Part shown: positions 44,301 through 55,115 of the stretch, piece after piece
Layout of the letters: every line of letters starts with the position of its first letter
Position numbering within the stretch: position 1 is the stretch's first letter
Source: Portulaca oleracea
Lineage: Eukaryota > Streptophyta > Magnoliopsida > Caryophyllales > Portulacaceae
DNA length: 64,000 nt
Direction of reading: 5' to 3'
Assembly (NCBI GenBank): GCA_029582165.1
Contig: CM055869.1
Span: 58,353,518-58,417,517, forward strand
Made by a program: the position numbers and the translations under genes
Notes under the pieces: model-generated
Database searches by the model: none
Told to the model about the DNA's origin: nothing
Seen by the model: only the letters and a program-made list of their open reading frames with translations

Positions 44301-46812
44301 ACTTAGATGAATTTCCACACGACAAATTAGTTTCACAACCCAAAATCCAGATCATTCAACCTAACCCGATCTTAGTTATTCGATCATGGAGAACTAACCC
44401 ACATTAGTTGAAACTAAGATGAATTTCCATACAACAAACTAGTTTCACAACCTAAAATCGAGATCATTCAACCTACCAAACCCTATCTCAATCACCCGAT
44501 CATGGAGACCATATCTAACAAAATTGACCCCTCAAAATTGTAGTACAAACTAAAACCCGATCCAACCCCACCCGCCCCACCCTGCCCCGCTCCGCTCAAA
44601 TTGACAGGTCTAATCGAATCTAAGACGCATATCCATACAACAAACCAGTTTCACAACCTAAAATCGAGATCATTCAACCTACCTAACCCGATCTCAATCA
44701 CCCGATCATGTAGATCACATCTAACAAAATTGACCCCTCAAAATTATAGTACAAACTGGTGATGTACGTTGAAATGTTTTTTGCCTGGTTGATAAGGTGC
44801 ATGCTAGTTTGATTTTAACTGGTACACAGCTGGACATAAATAAGGTAGTACTAGTACTACCCACAAAATGATAATTGACAACCCATAAGCCTTTAATCAT
44901 CAAAGAAAACAATAATAGGGCCACCCTCCCTTGTGAATTATCGACCCACCAAATATACCAACCAAGAAAAAAACAAACACTTAGCCCCACCCCAACCTCT
45001 CCCTTTTTGCTTGCCCCCACATTCAATACAATACAATCTTCCTCTTCAACGGCATGCAAAGTTGCATACTCCCCTCCCTTTGGACAAACAACTTTTGTAT
45101 TAGGTTCATACTTATTAAAATCCCGATCCTAATATACGATTTTACGTGGGTTAATTTCGATCCCAACTACAGCATGAATCCCAGTTATGATCTCGATTTT
45201 AACAACCTTGATTAGGGTATGTCTCGTCAAGAACCCCGGAAAATGGTCAATTGGATAGTTTTGGTACATCTTTTGCTTAAAATTTATGAGATAATCCATG
45301 ACATTCTAATGATAGAAGGGTTTTTAGATATTAATATACTAATGATAGAAGGGTTTTTAGATATTAATATACTGAACGATAGTATATTTAACTTTATAGT
45401 GCTTAGATATTAGTATTATTTTACTATGGGTGTATTTATTTTTTTGAATATAACACTTATTTTTTTGGACGAATTTAAACCAAAATTGTCCGAAAAAATA
45501 GGTGGCACAGTATGTAGATAATAACGTGATCCGAGTGAAAAGATAGGTACATTACCATTCAATCCCGCAAGATATATAATTAAGTATATGTCCCATCCAA
45601 AAATACTATTAATGGGCTGAATTTTCACATATTGTTATACACTCTCATTGTCCATATTTATTTGTCACATGAGATATCAAAATAACTAATATAATTATCA
45701 GAAAAAATTAAAATTACCAATAAAAAAAAATAGTTAAATGAACAAATAAATAATGGATTTTATTTGCTTACATTATTTTTTTTAATAAATTCACATTATT
45801 TTTAACATCCAAATATTCTACCATTTTGACTACTTTAACGGTTGATTAACCATAAATTATAACGATTTACAATATAAAATTAACATGATTGTAATATATA
45901 ATATCTTTCGAATAGTAATAATTTCATATTGTAATTTGTGACTGTCAAAATTTAGCCAAAATTAACACTCATTTGGAAATGGAGTTAATACATTAAAAGG
46001 CCGAATTTTACACATGGCTATAGATTTCTACATAGAGAGGTAGATTTTAGTAACTTGCGTTAATTTTAGTAGACTTTAACATTTTAAAAAAATAAGAAAA
46101 TGTATAATGTCTTTGACAATTTGTTATTTTAACAGAAAAAAGGAAATACAGACGAAAAGAGTGAGAGAGAGTAGTAGACTACTGACCTGGAGCGGGAGTT
46201 CCGGTCTGCACTGAACTTACAGCTAAAAACCGGCTGTCTAATATTCCCCTGTATCTGAAAAACCACCGGACTACACTCCGGTTCACCTCCAAACTGAAAC
46301 ACGAACCGCGGATCCGGTTCAGATCGGACCACCAAATGCAGCTTCGCCCCCGCATTCTCCGCCGCGTCCTTCTTCTTTTCCCGGCCGATCTTCACCCACC
46401 CGGACTGGAAAACCACCGGCTTCGCCTCCGCCCCCTTCAGGTCGACGGCGACGGTGGTCCGGCCGACGAGCTTCCCAGACCGGACCCCGCAAGTCTGCCC
46501 CATCCGCCCGGAGTAGACCGAGATGCGGAGCGAGAATGCACGGCCGGACATGCGGCGGAGCGCGGCGGGGTCGAGGTGGAACCCGGAGGCGGAGGTGGAG
46601 GATTCCGGCGGGGTGGTGGAGGAGGAGGTGCAGAGGGGGAGGAGGGCGGTCTGGGAGGGGAAGTTTTTCAGGGAGATCTTGCAGTAGCACGGGGTGGTGC
46701 TGGGGTGGACGCCGGTGGCGGAGATGGCGGCGCCGGCGCCGGAGTTTGGAGTGACGTGGAGTTTTAGGGCCAGTGACTCGATTATCAGACGGGCAAATGG
46801 GCACGGGTCCAT
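41341..46812 (-). CDS. DUF1005 family protein (ASG1-like)
   Basis: Two exons, 46812-46187 and 42031-41341, with a 4155-bp GT-AG intron (AG|GTCAGT to TTTCAG|ATCC), give 438 residues. The start MDPCPFARLIIESLALKL is typical of the family, as are CYCKISLKNFPSQTALLPL, the FSLRISVYSGRMGQTCG stretch, the GWVKIGREKK segment, the GWMIMIYDLSGSPVAAASVI block and the C-terminal VQVGMQHVTCMADAALFIAL. DUF1005 proteins are plant-specific; the Arabidopsis member At5g17640 is named ASG1 (abiotic stress gene), and the biochemical role is unknown. No signal peptide or clear membrane helix. Exons are very GC-rich against an AT-rich intron that holds a Stowaway, tandem repeats and a perfect palindrome. A GA-repeat lies about 230 bp upstream of the ATG. 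Confidence 0.88.
42484..42846. repeat. Direct repeat of about 75 bp flanking a Stowaway MITE
   Basis: The block ATTACGT(A/G)GGATTTGCA...TTTCACATCTAATGGA...TCCTTAAA(T/G)ACTGCTAAA occurs at 42484-42553 and again at 42762-42846, with the Stowaway 42556-42763 between. The second copy has an extra TTTGCA and a run of about ten G. Confidence 0.8.
42556..42763. mobile_element. Stowaway MITE with internal 25-bp tandem duplication
   Basis: Left end TTCCCTTCGTTCCATATTAA after TA; right end TTAATATAGAACGGGGGAAT before TA. Inside, TTGACAATTGCAATATTATA is repeated head to tail. Located in the DUF1005 intron. Confidence 0.75.
43634..43888. mobile_element. Stowaway-like MITE, divergent
   Basis: TA-flanked; left end CTTTATTCCGTTCTCAAAAT and right end TATGAAATGAGTGGAG. 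Interior words (TTATCTATCGTTATGAA, CATTAGATTTGTAATGAG) resemble 56845-57060. Confidence 0.5.
44209..44758. repeat. Four-copy degenerate tandem repeat in the DUF1005 intron
   Basis: Units start near 44210, 44323, 44434 and 44641 with ACAAA(C/T)(T/C)A(A/G)TTTCACAACC, followed by AAAATC(A/G)AGATCATTCAACC and CGATCATG. Spacing is about 113, 111 and 207 bp; the third unit is enlarged by a CCCCACCC-rich stretch. Confidence 0.78.
45306..45371. repeat. Perfect 33-bp tandem duplication
   Basis: Two identical 33-bp copies, beginning CTAATGATAGAAGGG and ending ATTAATATA, stand head to tail at 45306-45338 and 45339-45371, in the DUF1005 intron. The lack of any difference suggests a recent event. Confidence 0.85.
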
Positions 46813-47039
46813 TTGAGGGGTTTTTCTGGGGTGATTTTTGACTGAAATACTGAGATTATTGTTCGTGGAAGAAGAAGGAGAAGGTGGGATGATGCTTCGT
46901 TTGTTATTTTGTTTGGGTTTTTCTGGGTTATTTTGGGTGATTTTTGAGTGAAATTGTTTGAAGAAGAAGATGAAGGTGGGATGATGCTTCGTTTGTTGGT
47001 TAGTTTGTTTGGGTTTCTGGGTTTTTGGAAGATAGTTTT

Positions 47040-47068
<29 letters not shown>
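47040..47068. repeat. (AG)n microsatellite upstream of the DUF1005 gene
   Basis: About 14 AG units about 230 bp upstream of the ATG, read as CT on the gene's strand, in the same relative place as the one upstream of the LRR gene. Confidence 0.75.
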
Positions 47069-47073
<5 letters not shown>

Positions 47074-47394
47074 AGTGATGGGGATTGGTGAAGGAAGGAG
47101 GGAGGAGGAAGAGGGGGGGTGTTAATAGTTGGTGATTTGATTGGTTGAGGAGGATTTTTAATTTTCCTTTTCCTTTTTTGTTTTGGAGGAATTATCTATC
47201 TGGCGGGGGCTTGGATCGGCGCTGATGAGTGTGAGTAATTTTGTTTTGTTTGTGTATGCGAAGTTTTATCCAGTAAAGTGGGGAGAATTTGGAGGCAGGC
47301 CCAGCCAAGGTTTCGAGTTAGTTGTGAATTTGGAGACTTTTGTACTACCTTTTCTTTAAATTAAAAAAATTGTTCCTTCTCCATTCCAATATTA

Positions 47395-47650
47395 CTTCGT
47401 CCAATCTTCAATATCTGTCACTTTAGCTAACTTTTTATTTTTCATAATATCTGTCACTTTATAATTTCAATGTATTATTAATGGCAATTTTCTAAATTGA
47501 CCACTTTTATTATTACCAATACAAATATATAACCAAAATAAAAATTTATCTATTACTTTTATCATTTCCAATACAATTATCATTTTCAATACTATTTTCT
47601 TAAAATCTTATCAAAACTTAAATGTGACAATTATTGAGAAAATGAGGGAG
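47395..47650. mobile_element. Stowaway-like MITE, 256 bp
   Basis: TA-flanked; left end CTTCGTCCAATCTTCAATAT and right end TTGAGAAAATGAGGGAG, with inverted TGTCACTTTA / TGTGACAATT inside. Confidence 0.6.
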
Positions 47651-48083
47651 TAATTGTTATTTTGTTGATTGTTATAGTTTTCAGTGTCATTATTTAATTG
47701 ATAATCTTTTATGAAATATTCGATTAAACATTATAATGTTATTTTTTTATGATAATATTTTCTGCTATGAATCTAGTGATAGTAATTTTATGTAACAAGT
47801 CATTATATATTGAGAAGTATATAATCAAATTTTAAAATTTGGCAGCACAACTTTCAAAGACAATAATTAATATGGAAAGCTTCTTGGTTTTTGAGTTTTT
47901 CATTTTATCCAAATGGTTTCCCTTCAGTTTTTTGTACCATAACTGGTTTTCAAAATGATTTTCAAAGTTTTACAAATTCGCATAATCATTATTTTCATGA
48001 ACTTCAATTCATAAGAGGAAATGAGTACATCTAAACCTTTCAAACGGTGTTTCTAATATGTTTATCTCATAATTTGTTGAATA

Positions 48084-48399
48084 CCACCTTTGTTCCAAAT
48101 TAATTTTCGTCTTTGGAAATTGTGAAGTCAAACTTTCAAATTTTTAACTATAAATTTTTCAATATACAATACAATGACTTGTTATATAGCATTACTATCC
48201 TTAGATTGATGATTAATTTTTTATAAAATATTTTATAAATAATTGTAATATTATGTTTTTATGATAGTACTATCATAATTCATGAAAACATAATATTACA
48301 ATTATTCATAAAAAATTTTATAAAAAATTAATTATCAATAAATACCATTGAAAACTATGGCAATTAATAAAATAATACTAACTAATATGGACGAAAGGG
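48084..48399. mobile_element. Stowaway MITE with an internal inverted duplication
   Basis: Left end CCACCTTTGTTCCAAATTAA after TA; right end CTAATATGGACGAAAGGG before TA. Around 48250-48310 the words ATTTTATAAATAATTGTAAT and AATATTACAATTATTCATAA face each other about ATGATAGTACTATCAT, a perfect 16-bp palindrome. Confidence 0.6.
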
Positions 48400-48805
48400 T
48401 AATTACTTAACCAAAAGAAAACGGGCGGGAGAAGTTGTGGGTGGGCACACCATATTTTTGTCACTTTGTGACGTCATGTATGGGGGCCAATGTACTAGGA
48501 ACTTTGTAAAAGTGAAAAGAATGCCCGGTTGCAAATGGAGGGAAATTTAAATAGTGGTTGTAAAACGGCTTTACTCACCGGGTTATATTAATATTGTTTA
48601 CGTTTATTTTGACTTTTTCAATATTCAATATTATATTTGATTAATAAATTTTAGGATATATTATTAATACTTTTAATATTATATTTTATGATAGTATTTT
48701 TTTATTGTGAATTTAATAATAATAATTTTATATAGCTTGTATATATATTGAAAAATTTATAATAAAAAAATTTGAATTTTAAGTGCACAATTTTCAAATA
48801 AGATA

Positions 48806-49032
48806 CTCCCTTTGTTTTTTCTGTCATTTACGGTTTTCAGTGTCAATTTTTAATTAATAATTTTTAATATAAATTTTTTATAAAAAATATAATATTATAC
48901 TTTTTAATAGTATTTTTATTATGAATCTAATGACATCAATTTTATATGAAAAATCATAATATAAATTAAGATATTAACGGTCAAATTTTTAACACAATTT
49001 CGTAGGCGACATATAAATAAAAACCGAGGGGG
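48806..49032. mobile_element. Stowaway MITE, 227 bp
   Basis: Left end CTCCCTTTGTTTTTTCTGTC after TA; right end AAATAAAAACCGAGGGGG before TA. Interior as in 22594-23027 (TTTTCAGTGTCAATTTTTAA). A second right-end-like TATGGAACATATGGAG follows at about 49038-49056, so an older element is probably broken around it. Confidence 0.65.
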
Positions 49033-49091
49033 TAATTAATATGGAACATATGGAGTAACATTAGTATAACTTTTAAGTTTACATATATGAG

Positions 49092-49374
49092 ACTCTCTAC
49101 GTTTCAATGTAGCTATCGATTTCATTTAAAATTTTAAAAATTAAGAAAACCAATTGGTTAAATATAGTATCATATGAAAAATTGCAAAATAATAGTATTA
49201 TTTGGGAATAAAATTAAATTATTTGTATATTTTCTCTCTCTTATTTTTATGTTTGTCTAAAAAATTTATATAAAAAGTAATTAGATGAAAAAAGTTGCAT
49301 TAGAATTAAAATAATAACTATTGTGGAACAATTTTTTTTTAATTAAAGTGACAACTATTATAAAACGGAAAGAG
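49092..49374. mobile_element. Stowaway-like MITE, degenerate
   Basis: Left end CTCTCTACGTTTCAATGTAG; right end ACTATTATAAAACGGAAAGAG followed by TA. Confidence 0.45.
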
Positions 49375-49970
49375 TATTATTTGTCATTAGCACTCAATAT
49401 TGTTCACTATTGATTAGTGACCAACGTTGATCAACAATGGTCATCTAATACTAACATGTCAATACTCAATATTGATCATTACTTATCGAAATTTATTATA
49501 AAAAAAAAGCTCTAAAGAGTTGTTTTCAATTCTCTCACTAAAGTACGGTGTTTATAGAAAAGTGTTATGTAAGTTATGTCCACTATAATTCAAAGAATTT
49601 ATGAATTTTTGTTTTTATTACAAATATATGAATCCGCTGAAAGTGATTGATGAGTAGGTGTTTTGATAGATTTTTTGTTTAGGGTTTAGGGTTTCACTTT
49701 GATTTAAATTTAACGAGCATAATTTTTTTTTATTTCACTTTGATTTAAATTCATGCAACATCTTTATATTCTTTCCTGTTTGTCTTAAGTTATGACCATT
49801 GTAATCAACACTGCCTTCTCGCCAAACGCTATCATTGTAATCAACTTTCTTCAAAAAATATTATTTAATTATTTCTTATAGATGAAAATTTACATAAAAT
49901 ACATTATTTTACTTTCAAACTCAGAAAAAACATTTTGCTAATAAAACTAGAGAAAGTCTTTCCATACAAA

Positions 49971-50283
49971 GGAGGTGTTTGATTGTGAGCTTTTTGGGAC
50001 AATTTTTAGCTTTTTAGACACTGTTAGCTTTTTGACCAAGGTGGAAAAGCTATTTAAGATGTTTGATAATAAGCTTTTCATATTAGCTTTTTGGACCCAA
50101 TAAACTAGTTTTCAAAAAGCTATTGGATGAAGCTTTTTGAGGTAGCTTTTCACAAAAAACTAATTTACCAAACACTTTCATATGATCAATTGTCCAAACA
50201 ATAAAGTCAAACAACAATTTAATCCAAACATAGCTAAAATTTATCCAAAAAAATTCTTTTTCAAAAGATTACCAAACACATCG
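49971..50283. mobile_element. Possible MITE (GGTGTTTGATTGTGAGC ends)
   Basis: Left end GGAGGTGTTTGATTGTGAGC; right end AGATTACCAAACACATC is roughly its inverse. The interior is built of AGCTTTTTG / CAAAAAGCT words in both orientations. Confidence 0.4.
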
Positions 50284-51153
50284 TGGTTAAAAAGAAGGGA
50301 AATTGAAAGGGCCCACGATGAGAAATTAGGAGCCGCTTCCATTATACTTATCCAGGTAGACCGCAGTCCAGTAGATGGAGGTGGGTCCCATTCCCTCTGT
50401 CGGCCCCACACCTCACCTGGTTCATAGCTGGCACCACTGTATTGGTACCTTTTTTTTTCCCTTTTTTTAAGTTAAGAAATGAATATAAATACACTCACAT
50501 CACATAGCCGCTGAGCCGCATATACACACTTACATGGCATCCATTTTTTTTCCGGTTGTCCTAGAAATACTAAAAATTTGGTTCGGATAATTTTGAGTTC
50601 GAACAAATTAGACAATAGGCGGAAACTTGATGGCCCATACTCAGGTTTTTTTGTTTATTTTTCTGGTTGGATTTGGATTTTAAAAAAATTGGACAAATAT
50701 AAATTTGGGTCTAATTAGGTTTGGACAATAGAAATTAGAAAAAAATGTATTTGAATTTTCCGTAAAATGGTGAATGCCAAAATTCGGCCGAAAATTCCAT
50801 GAGCATACTCAGTTATTTTCGGGTCAGGCTGATTTTTTATAGCCCTAATCCTCTCTCATGTGAAAAAAGGAGTTTGAGAAAATTAAATCTCAATTTATTT
50901 TTTGATTCTTGATCTTATGTCTATCTGAATCCAACCGAAAAGAAGACGCTTCTATCATTATTTTGGTCAAATTCATACAACTTGAATATGTAATTTTGCC
51001 AAAGAAAGATTTTTAGATGCTAATATATTTTGATATTATAAAATTTAGTTTTGAATATTGAAATAAACATGTAATATCCTAGATTAGATCATATTAGGCT
51101 AATAGCCATTTTCTATATATTTTTATTTTTGTGGAACCAATCTTATTCATAAA

Positions 51154-51494
51154 CATTACTCGAAGGTACCCCAATATTTGGAAAAACTATTTTTTGGTAT
51201 CCCAACTTTTCAAAATCATTTTGAGGTACCCTTACTTTTTGGGTTAGTAATTATTTGGTGTTTTTCCGGTCATCTATTTTTTTAAGTGACCGAAATACCC
51301 TTATTCTTCTTCTTTAATGATATTTTAAAAAAAATGAAGAACAAGGGTATTTCGGTCACTTAACTAAATTGATGAACGAAAAATTACCTAATAATTTCTA
51401 ACCCAAAAATAAAAGGTACCCCAAAATTAGTTTTGAAAAGTTAGGGTATCTGAAAAATATTTCACCAAAAATTAGGGTACGTCCGAGTAATTTT
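51154..51494. mobile_element. Long foldback MITE, second member of the 34926 family
   Basis: Left arm: ATTACTCGAAGGTACCCC, TTTTCAAAATCATTTTGAGG, TTTTTGGGTTAGTAATTA. Right arm: TAATTTCTAACCCAAAAA, CCCCAAAATTAGTTTTGAAA, TAGGGTACGTCCGAGTAAT. The centre holds a second inverted pair, AAGTGACCGAAATACCCTT / AAGGGTATTTCGGTCACTT, with few mismatches. Confidence 0.75.
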
Positions 51495-52004
51495 TTGGAA
51501 TCTATCAATTAAAATATTTAATTTTTATTTTCAGTAACATTAATTGGAAAACTTAGGAAAATAATTTTATGACTAGTCATTTGTTTGACCACATCTGATC
51601 CCATCTGTGCTTGACTGTTAAATAAACGGCGCCAGTAAAATTGGAGCATGTAATTTGTCGTTTATGAAGATCGAGATTTGGGGCCAATAGAATCCATTAT
51701 TTTAATTTCTTACAAATTAATAACTAAAAGATTAATATATTAGCATATATTATGCACTTTCTATAATGTACAAAGTAATAAAATACAAGAATATAATCTT
51801 CTGAATCAAGTAAGTGACCCTTTACAAAAGAGACATCTGTACTTGAGTCCTGCATTATTTTCTAATTAAGTTAATATTTATTTTAATATAAAATGTTGTA
51901 CTATTAAATAAATTAGATCTTAATTGCTTGGTAGGTGTGAGAAGAAGATTAATTAAGTTTGATTAATTAATCCCACTTTTTATCTTTTTGTGCCAAATTA
52001 TATG

Positions 52005-52156
52005 CTCCCTCCATATCATATTGATTGTCATTACGAAACTAATGACGATACTTTTATATAGCAAGTCATTGTGTATATATTGAGAAATTTATGGTAATTT
52101 ATTTTTTTTTGAAATTTGACTGCACAATTTCCTAAGACGACAATTAATATGGAATG
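52005..52156. mobile_element. Stowaway MITE, internally deleted
   Basis: Left end CTCCCTCCATATCATATTGA; right part GACGACAATTAATATGGAAT. About 100 bp shorter than relatives, missing the TTGATTGATAATTTTTTAC part. Confidence 0.6.
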
Positions 52157-53238
52157 ACTTTCTGATTTGCATGGATTATATAGAATTGGATTATGTTAAT
52201 TAGATGGATTATTATTTAAATCATGGTCAAGGCTGTCTATAAGCTAGCAAACAACAAGTAATGGGTTCAAGTGCATGATCAAGAATCAATATTAGGAAAT
52301 TAAACAAAAATAATATAATGGAAAAAATATATATGAGAAGTCTTCTTTTGGGAATTATGATGGTTGGTTATGTTGAAGAATTATATTCCAATCTTTTGTG
52401 TTTAATTAAAAAGCAAAAAAATTAATTCCAACTATAGGTTTGGCAAGCCTTTTATTAAATAATTGGTCATATGTATAAATAAACATATTATTGAAATAAT
52501 TATTGAATTAAGTTGGAGTTTGGTTGAATAATGAAAAAAAAAGTATAGTACCACTAGTTGACAATCATCCTGGTTATGGACTCACTAATTTCAGCACATT
52601 ATTTTGTGTTCCATTGTTTGAGACAATACTTATGTTCACATTTCATCTGAAACTATATATTTATTTAAAAATTGGAATATCAAAGTTATTACTGAGATAA
52701 AGAAAATACAAATGCTAGATATAAACATTTTAGAAGGTTAACTAGTTTTAAGCAATTTTCATTGAATTCAAAATTTTGATTTCAAACTTTGCTCTATTTA
52801 AATTTATTTTCTGAATTATTCTTTATATTGTAATAAATATTCCATAATAATTTTGTTGGAATAAAAATTGAAAAAGTTTCAATTATTAATTTAAAATTGT
52901 AACCAAAGTATAACTTTAGTTTTTTTTTATATATATTTTGTAAGAATATCATTTATGAGTGTGTTAACCAATATCGGGTTGGAATTTGTTTAGGAATGAC
53001 AAAAAACTTTTTAAAATTTGTTATTTAGGTTTGGATTTCCCTTACGATTTTTTCTTTTATACACACATATAGAAGGAGAGAGTATTATTTTAAATATAAG
53101 TTGAGAAAATGTTACAATTTATAAAATGTAACTATGCTTAATGGTACATCATTTTAATATGTCAACAGTAATTGATGAATTTGAAAATGAATATGGAAAC
53201 ATGTACAAACACTACCCACCTTTCATTAAACGTAGTAT

Positions 53239-53443
53239 TGTAGCACCCTAGATATATGGTTAAAGTGTGGCTCAACAGTTTGAAACAACTACCTATATCA
53301 CCAAGGTGCACCTTCTTTTAATGTAGCTCATCCGTTAGGAACTTCTCAATTAAACGTACTTCATGATGATTTGTGAAATCAGTCAGCGATCATTGAAACA
53401 ATTATCGGTAATATCCACAACTCGAGAGGCCCGGGGCGTTACA
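53239..53443. mobile_element. Possible solo LTR or MITE, TGTAGCACCC...GGGGCGTTACA
   Basis: Begins TGTAGCACCCTAG and ends CCCGGGGCGTTACA, so it has TG...CA ends and short inverted similarity (TGTA(G/A)C(A/G)CCC). Flanks AGTAT and AATAT match at four of five bases. No internal domain. Weak call. Confidence 0.3.
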
Positions 53444-53880
53444 AATATAGCATAGTATAGTAGTGTATACAACTATGCAAGTAGGTGGGATATGAGACAA
53501 GGTGGAATGGAAAGGAAGTTAGTAGTGAGAGGAAGAAGGAAGCAAGCAAGCGTGGATGGAGGGCAAACATTACAACCCCTCCATATCTCTTAATTTGTTG
53601 TTATTTGTCAACGCAAATCTAATAACACGCATCATGTTGCCTTTCTTTGTTGCCATTCCCACCCTACTCTATATGTATATATGCACTACCAATTACCAAA
53701 CCCATGCATGCATAATTTTACACCTAATAGTAAACATCAAATTAAATATGAATATATAGAGCTCTATAAATTATCATATTGTAACAAAAAAAATTCACCT
53801 AAGGGTATTGCCGCTATAATATGCAAAATTCAGACTACACAAGCAAGTGTACGATCTCTGGATATAAGCTCTATAAATTA

Positions 53881-54092
53881 AGAGCCCCGTGAAAAACGAC
53901 CCCCTGTTGTGTAAGCCGAATTGGATGAATGCTAGGACCTATAGAATCTGGTGTGTTGGTGGACGATTTTTGCGGCGAACTAACGGTCAGTAGCTGCGAA
54001 AATCGTCCACCCTTTAGAGCACCAAAATCGATGGGTCCTAGCACCCATTTGACCTCTCTTTCACAACAAGATGTCTTTTCTCATGAGGCTCT
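53881..54092. mobile_element. Foldback hairpin element, 212 bp, miRNA-like
   Basis: Two arms of about 96-100 nt (53881-53976 and 53993-54092) pair across a 16-nt loop. Best-paired blocks: AGAGCC / GGCTCT at the ends, TGCTAGGACC / GGTCCTAGCA, and GGTGGACGATTTTTGCGGC / GCTGCGAAAATCGTCCACC next to the loop. TTA stands on both sides (53878-53880 and 54093-54095). This fits a MITE with a 3-bp duplication or a miRNA/siRNA precursor. Confidence 0.75.
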
Positions 54093-55050
54093 TTATAGGG
54101 CTTGTATCTAAGGGTTGCACACTTGCTCATTTAGCCTGAATATCGCATTTTATGGCGACAATACTCTTAGGTGCATTTTCGTCAAATGAAAAAAATTATG
54201 AAGATGGATAGTTTAGATAGTGGATAGACGTCATACTCCCATTGTTCCTTATTATATGCTAATTTTCTATTAAATATGAGTATGTAGGGTATGTAGAGTG
54301 TTTAATATTATATTGTAAAAACTAATGGCAAATGAAAAATTTATGAAGATGAATAGTTTAGATAGTGAGGTGTTCATATAGTACTCCCTATGTTCCTTAT
54401 TATTTGTCAATTTTCTAGACAACGCAGAGAAGTCATTGTAACAAAAAAAATTTAATTTATGTAAAAATGTACCAAAATGTCAAAAAAGTTTATAATTATA
54501 ATTGTGATTGATCACAAAGTTGGTTATTATAGTTAAAATTAGTAAAGAATATAAACAGTTGTGAACACAAATTTTTCAAATGATATTTTCTCAAAAAAAA
54601 ATACAAATTATGTTAATTTAAATAAGGGTTAAAAGCCACTTGAAACACTAACATTATTCATCTAGCCACCCATCACTGATAATCTAATAAAAACATTACT
54701 ATAATCGCTTTAAAAAAAAAAAACATTACTATAATCTATTATTAAAACTCTTAACTCTCCAAACAATATTTGTTTTTTTGCATTAACATAAAAATAACAG
54801 CAGAAGCTAGCTAGCTAGCTAACTAACTAGCTGGCCAGTGAAGCTGGATTTCTGTAATTTTCTGAGGATTTTATTCTGATGTGTTAGATGAGCTTTGAGA
54901 AATTCGGAGAGACACAAAATATCAAGACCCAGATCAGTAAATCACCCATTTCATGCAATAAATATTAAAATAAATGTCTTTAATATATAGTTATTATACA
55001 TGTGGAATTGTGGATATTCTGAGTTTTCATAGTAAATAAATGGTATATAC

Positions 55051-55096
<46 letters not shown>

Positions 55097-55115
55097 ATAT
55101 ATATATATATATAAT
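55051..55115. repeat. (TA)n microsatellite
   Basis: Two long runs of TA separated by TACATAATA, about 65 bp in total. Confidence 0.85.

Noticed and set aside
45416..45628. 70-codon minus-strand frame in the DUF1005 intron
   Set aside because: AT-rich, no motif, lies in intron beside a recent duplication.
46319..46804. 161- and 143-codon frames over DUF1005 exon 1 in other frames
   Set aside because: Arg/Pro/Gly-rich translations of a GC-rich exon whose correct frame is the DUF1005 protein.
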